The position numbers and the translations under genes are program-made. A stretch of 64,000 nucleotides of DNA. It comes from Bradyrhizobium sp. CB2312 (lineage in GTDB: Bacteria > Pseudomonadota > Alphaproteobacteria > Rhizobiales > Xanthobacteraceae). Under the pieces are notes generated by a model. That model saw only the letters and a program-made list of their open reading frames with translations. It was not told where the DNA came from and did not search any database. Position 1 is the stretch's first letter. Each line of letters opens with the position of its first letter. The stretch is from assembly GCF_029714425.1 (NCBI RefSeq), contig NZ_CP121668.1, forward strand, positions 2,067,501-2,131,500. Direction: 5' to 3'. Shown here in pieces: positions 25,118 through 33,193 of the stretch.

Positions 25118-26386
25118 TGTTTAGTCCGGAGACATGGCTGACACCTGTTCGGACACATCACTGACAGGTTGGTCGTTGGTCAAGTCGATCGATGCGACCT
25201 GCCAGCTGGCGAAGAAGATTCCGTAATGGCCGTCGCGGTCCAGCGGGCGGATCGCGAGATGTTCGCGTGCGAAGGCCTGGGGAACCTTCCAAAATCGTCC
25301 CTTGAAAGAGATATAGGGTCTGGTCGATGAGACCCGGCGCACGATCTCTGTGCTGTCGTATTCGACCTTCGGAATGCGCGCCGGCATGGCACGGGCGCTC
25401 GGCCGGAAGCGATCGGCGGGGACGTGCATATCGATGCCTTGGTGGGGGCGCTCCAGATTGTAGACCGGTCGCCAGGCGTCGAAGGCGCGCTGGACTTCCG
25501 CGAGGGTACGGAAGCGACGCATGGCAAAAACCTCGGCCTTCAGGGTGCGATGGAAGCGTTCGTTCTTGCCGCGGGCCTGCGGGTGACATGGCCTGGCGTG
25601 CACCACCCTGACGCCGAGCTTGAGCAGCCACACCTTCAGTCCGGTCCAACGAACGCCGGACGTATCGCCCCAAGGTGAGCCGTTATCGGTGTAGAAGGCC
25701 TCCGGCAGGCCATAGCAGCGGAACGTCGCCGTCAGGTGATCCTGCACGGTGAGACGCTGCTCGTCGGCGCAGGCCTTCAGGCACAAGACATAGCGCGAGT
25801 GATCGTCGACGACGGTCAGCGGATGGCACCGTGTCCCGTTGGCGAGCGGCAGGTGGCCCTTGAAGTCCATCTGCCACAGCAGATTGGGAGCTTCCTTCTC
25901 GAAGCGGTGCCCCGGATTGGGTGGCGCAGTCTCACTCGGTGTGACCCGGCCGTTCCGGCACAGGATCCGGTGCACCGTTGACGGCACCGGCACCGTCTGG
26001 CCATCCCGCTTCAGGCAATGGGCGATCTTGCGTGCGCCCCAGGCGGGATGCTTGTCCCGCACAGCCAGAACCTGTGCCTCGACCGCAGCCTTGCTGCGCT
26101 TGGGCATCGCATGCGGGCACCGGGAACGGTCGGCCAGCTCCCGATCGCCAGCCTGCCAGCGCCGCAACCACTTGTAACCGACATCAGGACTGATGTTGAA
26201 CCGACGGCAGAGCTCGCGCCGGTTGACGCCTTCCTGCAAAGCCAGCCGCACGAACTCGTGGCGCTGATCCATTGCTGACACCTCACTCCAAGGCATGGAC
26301 GGCCTCCCGAATCGGACCAATCCAGCCAATGTTGATGTGTCAGCTATGTCTCCGAACACCCGTCAGTGATCTGTCCGGGCTAAACA
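25118..26386 (-). mobile_element. IS481-family insertion sequence, complete, 1269 bp with 5-bp target duplication
   Basis: Both ends begin TGTTTAG(T/C)CCGGA when read inward (25118 onward and 26386 backward). Each end then has a second, inner copy beginning TGTTCGGA (25146 and 26358). The flanks carry the direct duplication ACAAG (25113-25117 and 26387-26391). One intact transposase fills the element. The target is the loop of the palindrome TGGCCGGG-ACAAG-CCCGGCCA in an intergenic repeat. Confidence 0.92.
25121..26296 (-). CDS. IS481-family transposase
   Basis: A DDE transposase of about 391 residues. The N-terminal helix-turn-helix lies in LCRRFNISPDVGYKWLRRWQ. The rve/DDE core has Asp in LLWQMDFKGHLPL, Asp in AFYTDNGSPWG and Glu in GKNERFHRTLKAE. 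I chose ATG 26296 (MPWSEVSAMDQRHEFVRLAL), the normal family start; the frame is open to GTG 26359 inside the right terminal repeat. The stop lies within the left terminal repeat, 3 bases from its outer end. No frameshift or truncation: potentially active. Confidence 0.93.
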   Translation of the reverse strand: MPWSEVSAMDQRHEFVRLALQEGVNRRELCRRFNISPDVGYKWLRRWQAGDRELADRSRCPHAMPKRSKAAVEAQVLAVRDKHPAWGARKIAHCLKRDGQTVPVPSTVHRILCRNGRVTPSETAPPNPGHRFEKEAPNLLWQMDFKGHLPLANGTRCHPLTVVDDHSRYVLCLKACADEQRLTVQDHLTATFRCYGLPEAFYTDNGSPWGDTSGVRWTGLKVWLLKLGVRVVHARPCHPQARGKNERFHRTLKAEVFAMRRFRTLAEVQRAFDAWRPVYNLERPHQGIDMHVPADRFRPSARAMPARIPKVEYDSTEIVRRVSSTRPYISFKGRFWKVPQAFAREHLAIRPLDRDGHYGIFFASWQVASIDLTNDQPVSDVSEQVSAMSPD

Positions 26387-26579
26387 ACAAGCCCGGCCAT
26401 GACGATGTGGCAGCTTCCATGTCCCAAGCGCTAGCCCGATGCGACTAGTCGGCTGCAAGCTGGGAGCGCCGTTACGCCAATACTCGCGGAGATTGTCTTC
26501 GGTTCCTGGGTGTGCCACAGTGGCTGCATTGGATTTTGACTGACGCATTGCAGCCATAGGCCATTTATAGGAGCTGAGC

Positions 26580-27492
26580 ATGAGCTTCCTGGTCGAGCGC
26601 CCGCCCGAGCAATATGATCGGGCCGCCTTCTCCGGTTTCAACACATCGAACACTTTCAATCTCGGCACTGCGCGCGCGATGATGTGGATGTCGCAGCTCG
26701 CCTACGAGACGCACGTCCCCGCGACCATCGACGCCGTTTCCAAGCTTCTGCAACTCTCCGCGGTGAGTGTGCTGAGCAAGCCGGCGGTCGCGGCGCTGCC
26801 GATGACGGATACGCGGGGGCGTCATCGCCAGGAAGGACGATGCGACCATCGTGGCCTTCGCGGGCACCGATCCGCTGCATCTTCTGAACTGGGTCAGCGA
26901 CTTCACGCTGGGCCGGCCGCATGCCGCCGTGCATCAGGGCTTCCAGGATGCGGCGGCCGCGGTCTGGAATGACGTCAAGGACGCGCTCGCGGCCGCGCTC
27001 AAGGCTGGTTCGCCGATCTTCATCACCGGACACAGCCTGGGCGCCGCGATCGCGGTGGTCACCGCGGATCTCGCGCGCCGGGAGCTTCAGCTCGGCAATG
27101 CGCAGGTCTACCTGTTCGGCTGTCCGCGCGTCGGCCGCGCCGACTTCGTCGCGCCCTACAACATCACCTTCGGAGCGACGACCTACCGTCTGGTGCACGG
27201 CGAGGACATCGTCCCCACCGTGCCTCCGCCGCTGCTCGGATTCCACCATGTCGGCGGCTATCTGGGCTGCGCGTCCGGTGCAAGATTCGGCGCCGGCCCG
27301 ACACAGATCGCGTTCGGATCGGATGAGCCGATGGCGGACGCCGGGCTCGGCGCGCGGCTCCGCGGGCTCTTCGTGGGCTTCTCGCAGAATGCGCGGGACG
27401 ATACGCTCGGCGAGCTCACGTTGGCCTTGCCGCCCGGGATCGGCGATCATCTGCCGGATCGTTACTGCGCCGCGCTGACCCCGGCGCGGTAA
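26580..27492 (+). pseudogene. Class 3 lipase, frameshifted once in a G run
   Basis: Two overlapping frames together make one lipase of about 303 residues. The first (26580 to about 26815) reads MSFLVERPPEQYDRAAFSGF. The second resumes with VIARKDDATIVAFAGTDPLH. The switch lies in the run GGGGG at 26815-26819; one G fewer restores the frame. The catalytic triad is intact: Ser in ITGHSLGAAIAV, Asp in VHGEDIVPTVP, His in GFHHVGG. The start has an AGGAG ribosome site. It may be a real null mutation, slipped-strand variation or a sequence error. Confidence 0.85.
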
Positions 27493-27541
27493 CGGGCGGC
27501 ACGCGGCGCCGAAGGGCCGGTGAGGGTAGCCCCGCGCTCGG

Positions 27542-27680
27542 TGTCATCGCCCGACTTGATCGGGCGATCCAGTATTCCAGAGACGGTGGTGAGTCCTCGA
27601 TAGGCCGCAGCGTGCTGGATTCCCCGCCGGAGCCTGTCATCGGGCTCGCCAAAGGCGAGACCCGGTGGCGGGGAATGACA
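27542..27680. repeat. Intergenic palindromic element with TGTCAT/ATGACA ends
   Basis: The element starts TGTCATCGCCCGACTTGATC and ends CGGGGAATGACA. It contains hairpins CGCCCGACTTGATCGGGCG and GGGCTCGCCAAAGGCGAG. It fills most of the space between the lipase and the convergent tetR gene, so it may also serve as terminator. Confidence 0.75.
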
Positions 27681-27733
27681 GTGGTGTGTGCGGAGACCGG
27701 CTTCGTCTGCCGCGCCGAGCCCTTACCGCATCA

Positions 27734-28384
27734 TCACGCCTTCGCTTCCAGCCACGCCAGGATCATCTCCACGATCTGTGTCCGGCTCTTTGCCAGCAAT
27801 CTGGGCTCACTGAGGTCGCGGTCGAACAGGGCGCCGAAAGTGTAGCGGTTGGCGACGCGGAAGAAGCAGTAGGAGGAGATGGCGAGGTGCAGGTCGATGG
27901 CGTCGACGTCGTCGCGGAAGACGCCTTCGCCGCGGCCGCGTGCAAGAATGCCGTCGAGGGTCGCGATCACGCTGGCATTGAGCTGGCGCAATTGCAGGTT
28001 CTGCTTCAGGTGCTTGCCGTGGTGGATGTTCTCGATCGAGACGAGGCGGATGAAGTTCGGGTTGCGCTCGTCATGGTCGAAGGTGGATTCGATCAGCCGG
28101 CGCAATCCCTCGCGCGCGTCGCAGCTCTCGATGTCGAGCTGATCCTCCAGCGCGCGGATGCTGCGATAGGCCTCCTCCAGCACGGCGAGATAGAGCTGCT
28201 CCTTGCCGCCGAAATAGTAATAGATCATCCGCTTCGACGTGCGCGTGCGCGCCGCGATGGCGTCGACGCGGGCGCCCGAATAGCCTTCCGAGGCGAATTC
28301 GGCCATCGCCACTTCGAGGATATCGCGCTTGGTGCGTTCGGGGTCGTTGGTGCGCTTCGATGGGGGCGGCATGCGCTCGAGCAT
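27734..28384 (-). CDS. TetR-family transcriptional regulator
   Basis: The 216-residue protein has the TetR DNA-binding domain at residues about 15-62: TKRDILEVAMAEFASEGYSG, then TRTSKRMIYYYFGGKEQLYL. An all-helical ligand domain follows. ATG 28384 is preceded by GGGAGA; the frame is open 36 codons further upstream without family similarity. It is divergent from a TonB receptor gene. A palindrome in the shared 465-base spacer may be its operator. Ligand unknown. Confidence 0.88.
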   Translation of the reverse strand: MLERMPPPSKRTNDPERTKRDILEVAMAEFASEGYSGARVDAIAARTRTSKRMIYYYFGGKEQLYLAVLEEAYRSIRALEDQLDIESCDAREGLRRLIESTFDHDERNPNFIRLVSIENIHHGKHLKQNLQLRQLNASVIATLDGILARGRGEGVFRDDVDAIDLHLAISSYCFFRVANRYTFGALFDRDLSEPRLLAKSRTQIVEMILAWLEAKA

Positions 28385-28849
28385 TGCTGTTTCTCCCGCC
28401 AGTTTCCACGGATCACCTCGAAGGTGAAGGCAAGTTTCGCCTGCCGGGGCACTGGTCCAACGCATATTGCACAAACGCACCAGTTTGTACATTGAAGCAG
28501 AGGACTATTAATGCGGCGCGATGCGATGTGTTGTTCGCGGTCGCCTCTCTTGATCTCATCATCTCCGAGATCTGGGCCGACGCGGTACTAACGGCAAACA
28601 CCGATCGTAAGCCCCGATACAGACCTCTCGTCAAACGCGCAGCCGATAGCAGGTTGTCTTGCGCGCGGGAATTACAACTCCTCCAAATCTGGGGATTGAC
28701 CTTCCGCAGCTGTCGCATCGTCTTGCGACTCTAGATGCCTTCTACTGGCTCACGCGTCGCGCATTGCTTATTGGCCCAACGCGAACTTGCGGGTCGTTCG
28801 TCTCGTCACGATCGAGGCGGCCTCGGGAACGGGTGTTGGGGAGACGACG
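28385..28849. other. Divergent spacer between tetR and the TonB receptor gene
   Basis: About 465 bases without a supportable gene. A palindrome occurs near the tetR side at 28471-28488. No convincing Fur box or Irr-type box was recognised by eye. Confidence 0.4.
28471..28488. promoter_or_regulatory. TetR operator candidate
   Basis: ACAAAC-N6-GTTTGT is a perfect 6-bp inverted repeat. It is extended by TG/CA two positions outward. It lies 86 bases upstream of the tetR start in the spacer shared with the TonB receptor. Confidence 0.45.
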
Positions 28850-31150
28850 TTGAACGAGTTGAATTTGCCGCGCGCAGCGGCGCTGTCCGTTGCATGTGTT
28901 TCGATCGTACTCGCCGCGCATCCGGCCGAGGCCCAACAGTCCCAGCAATCCGCCCCGCGCGGCGTTGCCGCGGCAAGCCAGGATCTGCCTCCCGTCACCG
29001 TGCAGTCGGCACAGCGCCGGCATGCATCCACCCCCGGCCAGCGCAAGCCGTCGCAGGCATCGCGCGCCGCTTCGTCGCGGCGGGCGGCAAGCCGCGACAA
29101 TTTGACGGCGCCCGCCGTTCCTTCGCTCGGTGCGCAACGGTCGGGGCTGCCCGCGTCCTTCGCGGGCGGACAAGTCGCGCGCGGGGCCCAGCTCGGCCTG
29201 CTCGGCAATAGGGATTACATGGCGACGCCGTTCAGCGTCACCAGCTACACGGAGCAGACCATCAGGGATCAGCAGGCGACCAGCGTTGCCGAAGTGCTGA
29301 CCAACAGCGATCCATCGGTCCGCGCCGCCATCGGCAGCAGCAACCGTTATGACGCGATGACCATTCGCGGCTTCCGCGTGGAGAACAGCGAAATCGCTCT
29401 GAACGGCCTCTATGGTCTCGTGCCGAACTATCGTGTCAATCCCGCGCCGATCGAGCGCATCGAGCTGTTCAAGGGACCTGCCGCGTTCCTGTTCGGCATG
29501 GCCCCGCAAGGCAGCATCGGCGGCAGCGTCAACGTCGTGACCAAGCGTGCCGGCGACGATCCGCTGACGCGATTGACCGCCGGATACATGTCCAATGCCC
29601 GTTTCGGCACTGAGCTCGACGTGGCGCGCCGCTATGGCGACCAGAAGGAGTGGGGCGTCCGCTTCAACGGCGCAATGGATGGCGGCAACACCACCATTGA
29701 TCGGCAGTCGGTGCGCGACGGCGCCGGCTCGCTCGGCGTCGACTACCGCGGCGAGCGGTTCAGGTGGTCGGCCGACATCATCTATCAGGATGACTGGATG
29801 CGGGCAGCGGCGCGCGGCTACACGCCGGTTGCCGGCATCGCCGTCCCCGCCGCTCCGGATCCCCGGATCAATCTCGCGCAGCCCTTCGACTATGCGCGTG
29901 CCACCAGCCTCACGGGGCTGACGCGCGCCGAATACGACCTGACCTCGGACATCACGGTGTTCGGTGCTATCGGCGGCAATCGCTTCGGCTTCGACAAGCA
30001 AGAGGCGCCGGGAGCGACCATTCTCAACACCGCAGGCGACGCGTCGTCGACGTCGCGATTCCAGACGGGAAAATCGGAAGCCGCATCCGGCGAAGCCGGC
30101 GTGCGGGCTCGCTTCGACACCGGTCCGGTCGCCCACGAAGTCGTCGTCAACGGCAGCTCGCTGCAGCGGACCGACTGGCTCGGACAGACCAACTACGCGA
30201 ACTATCTCACCAATATCTACACGCCGACCTTGCTGGCGGGGCCGGGCGTGCAACTATCGTCCGTCCCGGAAGGTAAATCGGGCTCGCTCACGCTGCAAAG
30301 CGTCGGTGTCGCCGACACTCTCTCGGTCATGAACGGCCAGCTGCAGCTGACCGTCGGTGCGCGTCAGCAGAAGGTGGTGTCGAGCAGCTTCGACACGGTG
30401 AGCGGCCTCGAGACTGCGCATTATGACCAGAGCGCGACCTCGCCTTCGGTCGCGCTGCTGGTCAGGCCGATTCAGCAGCTCTCACTCTACGCCAGCTATA
30501 TCGAGGGTCTCACCCCCGGGCCGACGCCGCCGACCGGGGCCGCCAACCCGAACCAGGTGTTCGCGCCGTTCAAGACGCGGCAATATGAAGTCGGCACCAA
30601 GCTCGATCTCGGCGGCTTCGGTGCGAGCCTTGCCGCGTTCCAGATCAACCTGCCCGCCGGCGTCACCGACCCCGTGACGAAGATCTTCAGTCTCGACGGC
30701 GAGCAGCGTCACCGCGGCGTCGAGTTGAACATGTTCGGTGCGGTCGCGCCCGGCGTTCGCGTGCTTGGCGGCGCGACGTTCGTCGACGCACGTCTGACCA
30801 GCACGGCGGGCCACGTCAACGACGGCCATCATGCCGTCGGCGCGCCCGATCTTCAGGGGAATCTCGGCGTCGAGTGGGATACGCCGTTCCTGCCGGGGCT
30901 GACGGCAACCGCGCGCACGATCTACACCAACCGCGCCTATGTCAGCGCCGATAATGTCCAGTCGGTGCCGGGCTGGATGACCTTCGACATCGGCGCGCGC
31001 TACGCGACGAGGCTTGCGGGACGGCCGACCACCTTCCGTGCCAGCGTCACCAACCTGTTCGACAAGCGCTACTGGATTGCCAATCCCACGGGCTATGTCA
31101 TCAGCGGCATGCCGCGCACGGTATGGCTCTCGATGACGGTGGATTTCTGA
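28850..31150 (+). CDS. TonB-dependent outer-membrane receptor, siderophore type
   Basis: A 766-residue outer-membrane receptor. The signal peptide (AAALSVACVSIVLAAHPAEA) is followed by an unusual Ala/Ser/Gln/Arg-rich stretch of about 80 residues. Next is the plug (TIRDQQATSVAEVLTNSDPS, then RIELFKGPAAFLFGMAPQGS and GGSVNVVTKRA), then a 22-strand-type barrel ending in aromatic VWLSMTVDF. This matches FhuA/FhuE-like siderophore receptors. The start is uncertain: TTG 28850 has a GGGGAGA ribosome site and begins the signal peptide; an in-frame TTG at 28787 also exists. Ligand unknown. Confidence 0.88.
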   Translation: MNELNLPRAAALSVACVSIVLAAHPAEAQQSQQSAPRGVAAASQDLPPVTVQSAQRRHASTPGQRKPSQASRAASSRRAASRDNLTAPAVPSLGAQRSGLPASFAGGQVARGAQLGLLGNRDYMATPFSVTSYTEQTIRDQQATSVAEVLTNSDPSVRAAIGSSNRYDAMTIRGFRVENSEIALNGLYGLVPNYRVNPAPIERIELFKGPAAFLFGMAPQGSIGGSVNVVTKRAGDDPLTRLTAGYMSNARFGTELDVARRYGDQKEWGVRFNGAMDGGNTTIDRQSVRDGAGSLGVDYRGERFRWSADIIYQDDWMRAAARGYTPVAGIAVPAAPDPRINLAQPFDYARATSLTGLTRAEYDLTSDITVFGAIGGNRFGFDKQEAPGATILNTAGDASSTSRFQTGKSEAASGEAGVRARFDTGPVAHEVVVNGSSLQRTDWLGQTNYANYLTNIYTPTLLAGPGVQLSSVPEGKSGSLTLQSVGVADTLSVMNGQLQLTVGARQQKVVSSSFDTVSGLETAHYDQSATSPSVALLVRPIQQLSLYASYIEGLTPGPTPPTGAANPNQVFAPFKTRQYEVGTKLDLGGFGASLAAFQINLPAGVTDPVTKIFSLDGEQRHRGVELNMFGAVAPGVRVLGGATFVDARLTSTAGHVNDGHHAVGAPDLQGNLGVEWDTPFLPGLTATARTIYTNRAYVSADNVQSVPGWMTFDIGARYATRLAGRPTTFRASVTNLFDKRYWIANPTGYVISGMPRTVWLSMTVDF

Positions 31151-31166
31151 GGGCCCGAGCTCGCCG

Positions 31167-32003
31167 TCAGAACTGCACCTCGCCGGGAATGTCGTCCGCG
31201 CTGAGACCCACGGCCTCAAAACCCTTCAGCATCCATTCGCGGGTCTGGCCCAGCGAGCGGTTGTAGTCGGCCCAGGCGCTGAGGAAGTCCTTGTAGCGCC
31301 GGTCGGCTTCGGCGCGGATGCCCATGTTGGTCGGCAGCGTCAGGAGCGGCCGTGGCACCGCGAGTTCGCCGAGCGTCGGGTTCTTCTTCAAGGTCGCGAC
31401 CGAGAGCACCGCCAGCGAGATGTTGCAGTCGGCGCGTCCGGTGGCAACCGCAAGGATCGCCTCGTTGCGTTCCTTGAAGCCGAGGATGTTCGCCTTCGGG
31501 CAATAGCGCCGCGCGATGGTCTCATGGGTCGAGCCGATGTCGACGGCGATCTTGACCTCGGGCTTGTTGAGCTCCGCCCAGGTCTGCGGCTTGGCAAAGC
31601 CCTTCTTGGTGATGACGGTGAAGGAGTGCACCAGGATCGGCGTGGAGAAGTCGATGACCAGCGAGCGCTCCGGCGTCGGATTCACCGCGAAGGCAAGGTC
31701 GATCTTGTCGGCCTGCAGATCGAGGATCTGGTTGCCCCAGGTCGATTCCAGCGTCTCGACCTTGGCCCCTAACTTGGCGGCGATGTCGTTCGCCATCTCG
31801 ATGCAGGCGCCCGACCATTGATTGGTGGTGAGGTCCTTGTGGAAGTAGGGATCCTGGCCGGCGATGACGGCGATCCGCAGCACGCCGCTCTTCTTGATCC
31901 GTTCGAGCGTCGAGGCGGGCGCGGTGTCGGCCCTGGCCGATCCGGCCCCGGCGATCGCGGCGCCGGCGAGGGCGACGGTGGTGAGTGCGTCCCTGCGATT
32001 CAT
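31167..32003 (-). CDS. ABC transporter substrate-binding protein, polar amino-acid type
   Basis: A 278-residue periplasmic binding protein of the SBP_bac_3 family. The Tat/Sec leader begins MNRRDALTTVALAGAAIAGA and ends near SARA. The mature part has GVLRIAVIAGQDPYFHKD, LQADKIDLAFAVNPTPERSL (family signature DLAF...TPERS) and VDIGSTHETIA. No permease or ATPase gene is adjacent, so partners must be encoded elsewhere. It is divergent from the hydroxyacid dehydrogenase gene and may serve the amino-acid-related enzymes that follow. Confidence 0.88.
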   Translation of the reverse strand: MNRRDALTTVALAGAAIAGAGSARADTAPASTLERIKKSGVLRIAVIAGQDPYFHKDLTTNQWSGACIEMANDIAAKLGAKVETLESTWGNQILDLQADKIDLAFAVNPTPERSLVIDFSTPILVHSFTVITKKGFAKPQTWAELNKPEVKIAVDIGSTHETIARRYCPKANILGFKERNEAILAVATGRADCNISLAVLSVATLKKNPTLGELAVPRPLLTLPTNMGIRAEADRRYKDFLSAWADYNRSLGQTREWMLKGFEAVGLSADDIPGEVQF

Positions 32004-32118
32004 GGCAGTCTCCTGGGCAGTCGCTTCTGCTGAACGTTCAAACCCGGCGTCTGGACTATTTCTGTATTCAGTTTAAAATGCAAGACGGTATTTTGAATTG
32101 GATGGGATAGCCAACCAC

Positions 32119-33036
32119 GTGCGTGCCCTCTTCGTCGACGCCAACGACACCCTTGCCGCGGTGACTGAAAAGCTGCTGCGTGCCGACAATCTCCCGGTCG
32201 CCATCAACCGCAATCCCGCGATCACGCCCGACGACCTGCCGCGCCTGCTTGATGGCGCCGAGATCATGATCGTCGATCATACCGCGGTGCCGACGGCGAT
32301 TGCCGCCAAATGTGCCGGCCTGAAGCACGTCGTCTTCCTCGGCACCGGCGCGCGCAGCTACATGAATCCGGAAGAGCTTGGCCAGCACGGCATCTCGGTT
32401 CACACCATCAAGGGCTATGGCGACACCGCGGTCGCCGAATGCGCGATCGCTCTGATGTGGGCCTCGGCGAAGAGCTTTGGCGAGATGGATCGAGGCATGC
32501 GCGAGGGCAATTGGCTGCGCCGCGATGCGGTGCAGCTCACCGGAAAGACGCTCGGCCTGATCGGCTTTGGCGGCATCGCCGCGGAAGCCGCACGGATGGC
32601 GGCGGGCTGCGGCATGAAGGTGATCGCCTGGAACAGGTCGCCGAAGACGCATCCGGGCGTCGAATTCGTCTCGCTGGAGAAGCTGCTCGCCGAAAGCCAT
32701 GTCGTCTCGCTGCACCTGCTGCTCAACGACGAGACCAAGGGGTTCCTGTCGCGCGAGCGCATTGCGATGATGCGCCCGGGGAGCATCCTGATCAACACCG
32801 CGCGCGGCGCCGTGGTCGACGAGGACGCGATGCTGGATGGCTTGCGCTCCGGCCACATCGCCCATGCCGGCCTCGACGTCTTCACCGTCGAGCCGCTGCC
32901 GGCGGGCCATCCGCTGACGAAGCTGCCGAACGTGACGCTGTCGGCGCATTCGGCGTTCCGTACCCCCGAGGCGAGCGACAATCTGATCGGCGCGGCGCTC
33001 GATCATTGCCGCCGCATCATCGCGGGCGGCCGGTAG
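32119..33036 (+). CDS. D-isomer-specific 2-hydroxyacid dehydrogenase
   Basis: A 305-residue NAD(P)-dependent dehydrogenase that interconverts a D-2-hydroxyacid and a 2-oxoacid. The NAD loop is TLGLIGFGGIAAEAARMAAG. The substrate/catalytic residues are Arg in LINTARGAVVDEDAM, Glu in VFTVEPLPAGHPL and His in TLSAHSAFRTPEA. The usual GCG-H-x-A ending reads SAHSAF. GTG 32119 gives the normal N-terminus; TTG 32098 is an alternative. It heads a set of 2-oxoacid and amino-acid genes on the same strand. Confidence 0.85.
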   Translation: MRALFVDANDTLAAVTEKLLRADNLPVAINRNPAITPDDLPRLLDGAEIMIVDHTAVPTAIAAKCAGLKHVVFLGTGARSYMNPEELGQHGISVHTIKGYGDTAVAECAIALMWASAKSFGEMDRGMREGNWLRRDAVQLTGKTLGLIGFGGIAAEAARMAAGCGMKVIAWNRSPKTHPGVEFVSLEKLLAESHVVSLHLLLNDETKGFLSRERIAMMRPGSILINTARGAVVDEDAMLDGLRSGHIAHAGLDVFTVEPLPAGHPLTKLPNVTLSAHSAFRTPEASDNLIGAALDHCRRIIAGGR

Positions 33037-33193
33037 TGCAATCATCGAAGCCGGGCATGATGCCTGCGCAGGAGAGGAGAGGCCTTTCGATCTTGCGCGC
33101 TCTGCCCGCCTGTCCTACCCACCTCCGAACGAGATTTGCGCCAATATTTGCGCACGGCGCCGCACGCAGCGCCAGAGCCAGCAGGGAGCCGTC

